Shown here in pieces: positions 1-4,847 of a DNA stretch of 5,525 bases. The notes beneath the pieces are model-generated. The model searched no databases. It was not told the origin of the DNA and saw only the letters and a program-made list of their open reading frames with translations. This DNA comes from Candidatus Bipolaricaulota bacterium. Lineage in GTDB: Bacteria; Bipolaricaulota; Bipolaricaulia; UBA7950; UBA9294. Each line of letters opens with the position of its first letter. Position 1 is the first letter of the stretch. The position numbers were made by a program, and so were the translations under genes. The stretch lies in NCBI GenBank assembly GCA_030612565.1, contig JAUWNQ010000045.1:1-5525 (forward strand). The letters run 5' to 3'.

Positions 1-302
1 TTATACAGATAGATCCCGTTCGCCAATTGCTCTCCACCAAAGTTTGTTCCGTTCCAGGTTACGCGGTCGGTATCTTCCGCATACGGTTGGGCTACCTGCT
101 GGCTTGATAGGTCATAGATCTTGATGACAACGCTATCAAAACCGTGAGGCGTGGGGTAGTAGACCAGATAGAACGTGGTCTGTGTTACCAACGGATTGGG
201 AGCGTTATATACGTCCGTGACAGTAACCGCTGAGACTGCGACGGCGCCGACTAAGACCCACAATATCGCTGCCGCTATTGTGATTGTGATTGCCTTGCGT
301 AT
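1..302 (-). CDS. Secreted FlgD-Ig/T9SS-like beta-domain protein, 5' part only, apparent ATA start
   Basis: This reading frame runs off the left edge after 100 codons. It begins with a signal peptide: charged RK at residues 2-3, a hydrophobic stretch at about 4-23, and a likely cleavage site after VAVSA (residue 25). The mature part starts VTVTDVYNAPNPL and continues with TTFYLVYY, VVIKIYDLSSQQV (58-70) and WNGTNFGGEQLANGIYLY (83-100). That pattern (NAPNP, IKIYDLSG-like, WNG-D/N, LxNGIYLY) is typical of the FlgD Ig-like / type IX secretion C-terminal-like beta sandwich found at the ends of exported proteins. Here the domain follows the signal peptide directly, so the protein may be very short or the domain may be repeated beyond the edge. 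No ATG, GTG or TTG is suitably placed. The SD at 309-317 points to an ATA triplet at 300-302, which may be a rare start, a mutated ATG or a sequence error. The frame is closed upstream by TGA inside the SD. Function beyond secretion is unknown. Confidence 0.72.
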   Translation of the reverse strand, partial: MRKAITITIAAAILWVLVGAVAVSAVTVTDVYNAPNPLVTQTTFYLVYYPTPHGFDSVVIKIYDLSSQQVAQPYAEDTDRVTWNGTNFGGEQLANGIYLY

Positions 303-308
303 TTCGTT

Positions 309-317
309 TCACCTCCT
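309..317 (-). promoter_or_regulatory. Perfect Shine-Dalgarno (AGGAGGTGA) of the leftmost gene
   Basis: Read on the minus strand, AGGAGGTGA matches the full anti-SD of 16S rRNA. It lies 6 bases before the ATA triplet at 300-302, the ideal distance for a start codon there. A GTG at 310-312 overlaps the SD itself and is in another frame, so it cannot serve this protein without a frameshift. Confidence 0.85.
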
Positions 318-351
318 TCTCAGAATTTATGAGAGCGAACATACTAATTGT

Positions 352-379
352 ATCATACGTATTGCCTCGAAAATGTCAA
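352..379 (-). promoter_or_regulatory. Sigma70-type promoter of the leftmost gene
   Basis: On the minus strand, TTGACA (374-379, perfect -35) is followed after 16 bases by TATGAT (352-357, -10 with 5 of 6 consensus bases). The expected transcription start is near 345, giving a leader of about 43 bases that contains the SD. An AT-rich tract (396-420) lies further upstream and could act as an UP-like or DNA-bending element; that part is inference. Confidence 0.8.
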
Positions 380-647
380 CCCTTGAATGACAGAAGTTAA
401 ATATAGTATTTATATATATGTAAGCGTATGGGGCTAATGATACGCCTTGTTCCTGCATTCTTAGCCTTTTTCCTCGCGGGCGTTGAAAGACTCTTCTTCT
501 GGTTCCTTGCCGTTTCGAGTGGGCAGTGCCTTCTAATTTCGGTTCGCACGTCACGGATGCCAAAGAGAATCCACCGCCGAGTAGAGAGGAGGCGCGCAAT
601 TCAGGCGTGTACCTCAAACAAGCTCCTCGCAACACGTGCCAGCGTTC
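380..647. other. Non-coding spacer between the peptidase gene and the secreted beta-domain gene
   Basis: I see no convincing gene here. Open frames on both strands lack a placed SD, a hydrophobic core or recognisable motifs, and the longest minus-strand one would run through the promoter at 352-379. The stretch holds an AT-rich tract (396-420) and one weak inverted repeat (422-447). The 200 bases nearest the peptidase stop codon show no strong hairpin plus T-run terminator on the minus strand. Confidence 0.6.
422..447 (-). terminator. Weak hairpin, possible terminator of the three-gene operon
   Basis: Arms GCGTAT (minus strand 445-440) and ATACGC (429-424) enclose a 10-base loop. A G-U and an A-U pair can extend the stem to 8 bp. 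An AT-rich stretch follows (TTACATATATATAAATA), but not a run of T. It lies about 200 bases past the peptidase stop, so a terminator role is speculative; it could equally be chance. Confidence 0.2.
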
Positions 648-1883
648 TTACAGCCCCTCTTGGAGCAGAACGACCGTGTAGACGATCGCGGTCACGATGA
701 GCGTCAGCCCGATCGCGACGAGTACTGCGAACCCGCTTGGGATGGGGTCCGGGCGCTCCTCAATGGTGTAGGCGGCAATGTCGTAGGCGATGGGGAATCC
801 GGGCCGAGATAGGTCCTCCAGCCATACCTCCCACGTCCAGGTTCCCGGCTTAGCATTATCCAGGCGCGTTCGGTTCCACGTGAACTCACCTGTTTCGAAT
901 CGGCGAGGTGTCGGGTAGAGGCTGCGCTTGGTGGCGGAATAGGAGAGGGGGGCGTCCGGCGATCGAGTTGCGTCCCTATAGTGGGCGTAGCGGATCTCTC
1001 CATCGGGATCGATCGCACGGGCGTAGAGAAGGTAGGATTTCCCTTCATCGGTCCCGCTTAATCGAAGCAAGCGGGTCTGTCTGTCGCCGGGATGGAATAC
1101 CCCATCTGACGGCTCAAACGAGATCTCAAGACGCAGTCTGATAGAGGGAACGGTTCCGGTGACAACGACGAACCGATCGATGGTGTAGTCTCCAAAGACC
1201 CCGCGATCGAGGGTCGTCTCGATCCCGCGGGGGTTGGACGAATCCTGATTGTAAGGGTCGATGATGGTGTAGATGTCTCCACTCCGTCCGGTGATCACCA
1301 CCCAGTGGCAGTCCTCCGATTGCGTGGTCGACCCGTGGCAGTGGCTCCCCCAGTGCACCCCGCAAACGATTGGGTGGCCTGTCGACAGGGCCTTATCGAT
1401 TCTCTGGCGAGAAGGAGTGTCTATTCCGCTGCTGAATTGGTTGGAGTAGGTCGTTATGGAGATCTGCGGAGGGAGGTGGGTCCACTCCAAACAGCAGTTT
1501 CCGACCGGGGCCTGTCCGCAACTGCCATACCCGCCGTGGGTTTTTAGCCAGTCGTTTAGTATTCCCGGATCCATTCCTAACTGCGCCCTTCCTGTACAGG
1601 AGGAGGCTGCAGGGATCGCTAGTTCCACCCCGTAGTAATCGAGGACCATGGCGAACGCGGTGATCAGGCACCCAGTCTTGGCGATCAGGTCGGGACAGCC
1701 ACCTGTCCCCATCCTGCAGCCCCCCCAGTAATCAAAGGCGTCTGCATAGGCCTGGTTGAACAGGGTAACGGGAAGGCGGATCTCCCCTTGTGCGACGGCA
1801 AGGAGAGAAGGTAGGAGGAGAAGCGCGACAAGAGCGAGTATGAATGCTCGCTTCGAACCCAGCCTGCGTTTCTCTCTCACCAT
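648..1883 (-). CDS. Exported, membrane-anchored C39-like (papain-fold) cysteine peptidase
   Basis: The 411-residue protein has an N-terminal signal sequence (basic residues 3-12, hydrophobic 13-30, likely cleavage near AVAQG). A Peptidase_C39_2-like domain follows. The visible catalytic set is Gln44 (LFNQAY), Cys72 in KTGCLITAFAMVLDYYG, His193 in DCHWVVITG and Asp209 in YTIIDPYN. This motif pattern marks papain-like peptidases such as bacteriocin-leader or surface-protein processors; the substrate is unknown. Residues about 245-375 form a beta-rich region of unclear family. A hydrophobic helix (about 384-406) then precedes a short LLQEGL tail, so the catalytic domain should face outside. At least ten cysteines besides Cys72 suggest disulfide bonds or a metal site. 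It is last in the operon, 16 bases after the flavoprotein stop. The ATG at 1881-1883 has no clear SD, so translation may depend on coupling to the gene before it. Peptidase assignment is good; physiological role is unknown. Confidence 0.85.
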   Translation of the reverse strand: MVREKRRLGSKRAFILALVALLLLPSLLAVAQGEIRLPVTLFNQAYADAFDYWGGCRMGTGGCPDLIAKTGCLITAFAMVLDYYGVELAIPAASSCTGRAQLGMDPGILNDWLKTHGGYGSCGQAPVGNCCLEWTHLPPQISITTYSNQFSSGIDTPSRQRIDKALSTGHPIVCGVHWGSHCHGSTTQSEDCHWVVITGRSGDIYTIIDPYNQDSSNPRGIETTLDRGVFGDYTIDRFVVVTGTVPSIRLRLEISFEPSDGVFHPGDRQTRLLRLSGTDEGKSYLLYARAIDPDGEIRYAHYRDATRSPDAPLSYSATKRSLYPTPRRFETGEFTWNRTRLDNAKPGTWTWEVWLEDLSRPGFPIAYDIAAYTIEERPDPIPSGFAVLVAIGLTLIVTAIVYTVVLLQEGL

Positions 1884-1899
1884 GGAGATGCGTGCAATG

Positions 1900-3231
1900 T
1901 CAGGCCCCTGCTTTCACCCGGAGAGCCTGTGCCGCGATCAGGCCGCTCACAGCGGAGTAGACGATCCCGCGGCAGTGTCCGGAGGCGTCACCAGCGACGT
2001 AGAACCCAGGGATCACGGTCTCCATCGACGGGCTCACCGGGTAACGGGTATCGTAGAACTTGATCTCCGGGGCGTAGAGGAAGGTGTTGTCCGCGGTGAG
2101 GCCGGGAATGATGTGGTCGAGCTGATCGAGCCCTTCGAGGAGGTTCACCACCACCCGGTCGGGGAGGGCCATGGAGATGTCTCCCGGGGTGGCGTCGGTG
2201 AGGGTGGGCGAGATCGGCACCCGTCGCAGACGATCGGCGGTGGAGCGGCGGCCGTTCTTCAGATCCTTCAACCGCTGGATGATCGGGCGCCCGCCGCCGA
2301 TCGTCGTTGCCAGCTTGGCGATCGCCCGGCCGTACTCGGTAGTATCCTCCACAGGGTCGGTCAGTTCGATGTGCGAGAGGAGCGCGAAGTTGGTGTTCTC
2401 CGTCTTCTCCTCGTTCTCCGCGTGGCCGTTCACCAGGGCGAACTCGTCGTAAGCCTCCTTCACCACGAACCCGCGGGGATTGGTGCAGAAGGTGCGCACC
2501 ATGTCGTCGTAGGTAGCGGTGCGCACCCGCAGCTTGGCGTCGTACATCACCGCTTCGATAGGCGCGTAGATCTCCGCTGGGAACTCGACCCGCACGCCGA
2601 CATCGATCGGGCCGTACTCGGTCCTAATCCCCAATCGCCCCACCTCCTCGCGCAGCCAGTAGGCCCCGGCTCGCCCCGGTGCGACGATCAGGTAGCGTGC
2701 CTCGATATCTTCCGTGCCGGTGAGGAAGAAGGACTCTCCCTTCTTCTCAATACGCTCGACCCGGTTTTCGATAGAGACGAGGATTCCCTCGTCGAGGAGA
2801 TGGTGGTAGAAGCGATCGATGATCTGCCGGACGTGTGAGGGCCCCATGTGGCGCTGCCTTCCGCTGATGAACTCGATCCCGAACCGGCTCGCCTCCTTCT
2901 TCAGCTCGACCAGGGCCGCTTGGGTCTCGCCGGAGTACTTCTCCGGGGCGCCGAAGTCGGTGAAAGTCGCGTCCACTAGATCGATGTAGGCCTGAATCTC
3001 CGCTTCGTCACGACCGAAACTCCCCGGGTTCCCACCGATCTTTGGGGTGAGATTGAGCTTCCCGTCGGAGAAGGCGCCGGCTCCCCCGATACCGAAACAG
3101 AGGTGCGTCCGCTCGCTCGGCTCCTTACCGCGGTCGATGAGGATCGTCACGAGACCGCTCTGCGCAAGCTCCTTCGCGGCGAAGAGCCCTGCCGGCCCCG
3201 CCCCGAGGATGGCAACGTCAGCCTTCCTCAC
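1900..3231 (-). CDS. NAD(P)/FAD-dependent dehydrogenase, COG2509 family
   Basis: This 443-residue flavoprotein opens with a Rossmann dinucleotide-binding motif, VAILGAGPAGLFAAKEL (G10, G12, G15), and an acidic ribose-binding residue in LIDRG (D33). The stretch FGIGGAGAFSDGKLN (46-60) is characteristic of the COG2509 'uncharacterised FAD-dependent dehydrogenase' family, as is FCTNPRGFV (248-256). The C-terminal FAD motif is PGFYVAGDASGHCRGIVYSAVSG (from residue 408), with D415 expected to contact the FAD ribityl or phosphate. Length is near full for the family. It is predicted cytoplasmic, with no signal or membrane helix. The start is GTG (3229-3231), overlapping the TGA of the HAD gene as GTGA. 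It has a good SD, GGGAGG, at 3239-3244, 7 bases upstream. The family's substrate is not established, so only a redox role can be given. Confidence 0.9.
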   Translation of the reverse strand: MRKADVAILGAGPAGLFAAKELAQSGLVTILIDRGKEPSERTHLCFGIGGAGAFSDGKLNLTPKIGGNPGSFGRDEAEIQAYIDLVDATFTDFGAPEKYSGETQAALVELKKEASRFGIEFISGRQRHMGPSHVRQIIDRFYHHLLDEGILVSIENRVERIEKKGESFFLTGTEDIEARYLIVAPGRAGAYWLREEVGRLGIRTEYGPIDVGVRVEFPAEIYAPIEAVMYDAKLRVRTATYDDMVRTFCTNPRGFVVKEAYDEFALVNGHAENEEKTENTNFALLSHIELTDPVEDTTEYGRAIAKLATTIGGGRPIIQRLKDLKNGRRSTADRLRRVPISPTLTDATPGDISMALPDRVVVNLLEGLDQLDHIIPGLTADNTFLYAPEIKFYDTRYPVSPSMETVIPGFYVAGDASGHCRGIVYSAVSGLIAAQALRVKAGA

Positions 3232-3944
3232 AGGAGTACCTCCCGTAATGCGTCTATACCCTGCACCATGAAATCTGGTGCGACTCCGTCTGTCTCGCTG
3301 CTGTTACCGTTTCTCACCCATACCGACTGCATCCCTGCTCCCTTTGCCCCGACGACATCCATCCTGTAGGAGTCGCCTACGTAGAGTGCCTCAGCGGGGG
3401 TCACGTTTAATCGGTCGAGAAGAACGTGGAAGACGCGGGCGTCCGGTTTGTAGATTCCAACGTCACCGGCGACGACGATTGCATCGAATAGCGACGCGAT
3501 TTCGAGCTGTTCGATCTTCGACCACTGTATGTCGGTCGGTCCGTTCGTCAGCAGGCCCAATCGGTAAGTCCGCTTGAGATCCGCGAGGAGGTCGCACGCT
3601 CCACTGTACAGTTGGATCGAGGCGACGCGAATCTGCGTGTATTCCACAGCTATTTCTCGCGCCAGATCGGGACTGGTTATCTCCTGTTCCGCAAGGAGGC
3701 GGGTCCAGATCTGCTCCCGCACCGCTAACACCGGATTGCTTCCGGGCTCGAACCTGTCCTCAGATTCGATCTCATCCCACAGTTCGTCATAACGCACTGC
3801 TGCGGCTGATGGATCTCCTACTAGATCCGCTGGTCGGCCGGTGCGGCGGAGCGATTCGACGATTGCTTCCCTAACGCTCACCTTGTAAGTGCAGAGCGTT
3901 CCATCGAGGTCGAAGATGACGGTTGTGATTCCCAGTAACCTCAT
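3228..3944 (-). CDS. HAD-superfamily hydrolase (subfamily IA phosphatase)
   Basis: The 238-residue protein carries all four HAD motifs. Motif I is FDLDGT (nucleophile D12, acid/base D14), motif II is LLTNG (T133), motif III is the lysine in GIYKPDARVF (K166), and motif IV is YVGDSYRMDVVGAKGAG (D191, D196). The alpha-helical stretch between about residues 20 and 110 is the C1 cap of subfamily I. The arrangement resembles YjjG-type nucleotidases and N-acylneuraminate-9-phosphatase-like enzymes, which act on small phosphorylated metabolites by a phospho-aspartate mechanism; the actual substrate cannot be read from sequence. It is the first gene of the operon, has a promoter at 4011-4039, and ends in a 4-bp GTGA overlap with the flavoprotein, implying coupled translation. 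The ATG at 3942-3944 is preceded by AGGAG (3956-3960) with a rather long 11-base spacing. Confidence 0.92.
   Translation of the reverse strand: MRLLGITTVIFDLDGTLCTYKVSVREAIVESLRRTGRPADLVGDPSAAAVRYDELWDEIESEDRFEPGSNPVLAVREQIWTRLLAEQEITSPDLAREIAVEYTQIRVASIQLYSGACDLLADLKRTYRLGLLTNGPTDIQWSKIEQLEIASLFDAIVVAGDVGIYKPDARVFHVLLDRLNVTPAEALYVGDSYRMDVVGAKGAGMQSVWVRNGNSSETDGVAPDFMVQGIDALREVLL
3239..3244 (-). promoter_or_regulatory. SD (GGGAGG) fixing the GTG start of the flavoprotein
   Basis: GGGAGG on the minus strand lies within the end of the HAD gene and 7 bases before the GTG at 3229-3231. It supports GTG as the start and permits direct initiation as well as coupling through the overlapping stop codon. 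Confidence 0.8.
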
Positions 3945-3947
3945 CGG

Positions 3948-3976
3948 TTGAAGGGCTCCTTTGAGTGCTTTATCCT
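3948..3976 (+). promoter_or_regulatory. Possible promoter of rsmD
   Basis: TTGAAG (3948-3953) and TATCCT (3971-3976) are separated by 17 bases, each matching 4 of 6 consensus positions. Transcription would start near 3983, about 69 bases before the rsmD ATG. The site overlaps the 5' end of the divergent HAD transcript. No better plus-strand promoter was seen, but the match is modest. Confidence 0.35.
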
Positions 3977-4010
3977 ATGTGGTTAATTGGTTTGCCATGC
4001 GGTCAATCGA

Positions 4011-4039
4011 ATCATAGGGAGAGGGGTTCCCAAAGTCAA
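4011..4039 (-). promoter_or_regulatory. Sigma70-type promoter of the HAD/flavoprotein/peptidase operon
   Basis: On the minus strand, TTGACT (4034-4039, 5 of 6) is followed after exactly 17 bases by TATGAT (4011-4016, 5 of 6). The start point is expected near 4004, with a leader of about 60 bases to the HAD ATG. The -10 is identical to that of the leftmost gene's promoter. The -35 sits just upstream of the rsmD ribosome binding site on the opposite strand. Confidence 0.75.
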
Positions 4040-4051
4040 GGGAGAGGAGCG

Positions 4052-4609
4052 ATGCGGATCATCGGAGGAAGCAGACGGAGTAGGCGGCTAGTCCCGTGGG
4101 AAGAGACAGGGATCCGACCGATGCGGGACTTTGTCCGGACTGCCCTGTTCAATATCCTTGCCGAACTCGTGCCGGGCGCGCGCTTCTTGGACCTCTTCTG
4201 CGGGACAGGGAGCGTGGGTCTGGAGGCCCTCTCGCGCGGCGCGCGAGAAGCGGTCTTCGTCGATCGTTCCCCAGGGGCGTGTGGGATCGTGCGCCGCAAC
4301 CTAGATCTGTTGGGATTTCTCGACGTGGGACGGGTGGTGCAAGCCGACTTTGCCGCAGGGATCGACCGTCTGCAGCGACGGGGGAGGAGATTCGATCTCG
4401 CCTTTGTCGGTCCTCCGTACGGGAAAGGGCTCGCCGACCTTGCCCTGCACCTTCTGGGTGAGGGGCGGCTCCTTGCGGAGGGAGCGGTCGTCGTCAGCGA
4501 GGTGCGTACCGGTATGGAGCTGGCCGGTTCCTACGGCGAGCTGCAAGAGATCGATCGGCGAACCTACGGGGATAACACCCTCTTCTTCCATCGCCTCTCA
4601 GGGGAATAA
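4052..4609 (+). CDS. rsmD: 16S rRNA (guanine966-N2)-methyltransferase RsmD
   Basis: RsmD uses S-adenosylmethionine to methylate N2 of G966 (E. coli numbering) of 16S rRNA during 30S assembly in the cytoplasm. The 185-residue protein has the family's usual length. It starts MRIIGGSRRSRRL, then has RPMRDFVRTALFNIL (22-36), motif I FLDLFCGTGSVGLEALSRGA (SAM binding, 45-64), the acidic residue in VFVDRS (D71), VVQADF (D99), and the catalytic-region motif FVGPPYGKG (118-126). That last motif normally reads (D/N)PP(Y/F); here residue 120 is Gly (codon GGT, 4409-4411), one transition from GAT. The ATG at 4052 is chosen over an in-frame ATG at 3965 because GGGAG/AGGAG (4040-4049) lies just before it and the family begins there. 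The extra 29 residues are low-complexity and unlike RsmD. The gene is divergent from the HAD operon. Confidence 0.92.
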   Translation: MRIIGGSRRSRRLVPWEETGIRPMRDFVRTALFNILAELVPGARFLDLFCGTGSVGLEALSRGAREAVFVDRSPGACGIVRRNLDLLGFLDVGRVVQADFAAGIDRLQRRGRRFDLAFVGPPYGKGLADLALHLLGEGRLLAEGAVVVSEVRTGMELAGSYGELQEIDRRTYGDNTLFFHRLSGE

Positions 4610-4632
4610 AGAAATCCCTTGGAATTGACTAT

Positions 4633-4653
4633 CCCCGTAGCAAGACTACGGGG
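4633..4653. repeat. CAAGA-loop hairpin, copy 1
   Basis: Arms CCCCGTAG and CTACGGGG form a perfect 8-bp stem around the loop CAAGA. It is matched by copy 2 at 4753-4773, which has the same length, loop and closing G-C pair. Confidence 0.8.
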
Positions 4654-4669
4654 TATTCCGCCAATTTCA

Positions 4670-4689
4670 TTTTGACCTTAAGGTCAAAA
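4670..4689. repeat. 20-bp perfect palindrome
   Basis: TTTTGACCTTAAGGTCAAAA equals its own reverse complement. As RNA it would be an 8-bp stem with a UUAA loop; as duplex DNA it has the form of a dimeric-protein binding site. It sits inside the branched element, so a structural role is at least as likely as an operator. Confidence 0.7.
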
Positions 4690-4719
4690 CCGGGATTTCA
4701 TTATTTCACCTCACCCCGA

Positions 4720-4741
4720 CCCTCTCCTATCAAGGAGAGGG
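4720..4741. repeat. Pyrimidine/purine hairpin within a CCTCACCCC-type repeat
   Basis: Arms CCCTCTCCT (4720-4728) and AGGAGAGGG (4733-4741) form a 9-bp stem with loop ATCA. It is preceded by CCTCACCCCGA (4709-4719). Sequences of the form CCTCACCC..CCCTCTCC..GGAGAGGG are, from general experience, common dispersed intergenic repeats in many bacteria. I did not search for other copies in this genome. Confidence 0.7.
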
Positions 4742-4752
4742 GGATAAGGAAA

Positions 4753-4773
4753 CCCTGTGGCAAGACCACAGGG
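4753..4773. repeat. CAAGA-loop hairpin, copy 2
   Basis: Arms CCCTGTGG and CCACAGGG form a perfect 8-bp stem around CAAGA. Compared with copy 1 there are four differences in 21 positions, and they form two compensating pair changes (C-G to T-A, and A-T to G-C). Confidence 0.8.
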
Positions 4774-4791
4774 AATCTCAAGTTGAAGCAG

Positions 4792-4820
4792 TTGGCAAGA
4801 AGGCTGATCGGAGATAGAAT
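4792..4820 (+). promoter_or_regulatory. Sigma70-type promoter of surE
   Basis: TTGGCA (4792-4797, 5 of 6) and TAGAAT (4815-4820, 5 of 6) are separated by 17 bases. Transcription should start near 4827, giving a short leader of about 21 bases that contains the AGGAGG at 4835-4840. surE would then be expressed independently of rsmD and without the hairpin cluster in its own mRNA. Confidence 0.65.
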
Positions 4821-4834
4821 GCGAAAAATCCTTG

Positions 4835-4840
4835 AGGAGG
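4835..4840 (+). promoter_or_regulatory. SD (AGGAGG) deciding the surE start
   Basis: AGGAGG lies 7 bases before GTG 4848-4850, an ideal spacing. The in-frame ATG at 4875, where the conserved protein begins, has no comparable SD, so the GTG is preferred. Confidence 0.75.
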
Positions 4841-4847
4841 GGATAGG

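Larger units (their letters stand above)
4611..4699. repeat. Branched inverted-repeat element just after rsmD
   Basis: Outer arms GAAATCCC (4611-4618) and GGGATTTC (4692-4699) are perfect 8-bp complements. They enclose two hairpins: the CAAGA-loop hairpin (4633-4653) and the TTAA-centred palindrome (4670-4689). TTGG (4619-4622) can also pair with CCAA (4661-4664), continuing the 5' side of the outer stem. GGAAT (4621-4625) with ATTCC (4655-4659) is a competing alternative. The result is a three-way-junction fold beginning two bases after the rsmD stop. It may be a small mobile-type intergenic repeat, and may end the rsmD transcript, although no T-run follows any stem. Confidence 0.6.

Noticed and set aside
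327..635. Minus-strand 102-codon frame in the left intergenic region
   Set aside because: GTG start without SD, no recognisable domain, and it runs across the strong promoter at 352-379.
428..700. Plus-strand 90-codon frame
   Set aside because: No SD, Arg/Ser-rich composition, and it overlaps the 3' end of the peptidase gene on the opposite strand.
1756..2838. Long plus-strand open frame (360 codons) opposite the flavoprotein and peptidase genes
   Set aside because: It is antisense to the flavoprotein gene (and the peptidase 5' end). Both have clear motifs, and the flavoprotein a good SD. Its translation is rich in Arg, His, Gly and Val with no domain, as expected for an antisense frame in GC-rich DNA.
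3965..4051. N-terminal extension of RsmD from an upstream in-frame ATG
   Set aside because: The added 29 residues do not resemble RsmD, and the SD at 4040-4049 and the family-standard start MRIIGG point to 4052.
4633..4653. Classical rho-independent terminator for rsmD
   Set aside because: The stem is strong but is followed by TATTCCGCC, not a T-run; I list it as a structured repeat instead.
4610..4847. CRISPR-like array
   Set aside because: The hairpins are only two similar copies with unrelated elements between them and no regular spacer length.
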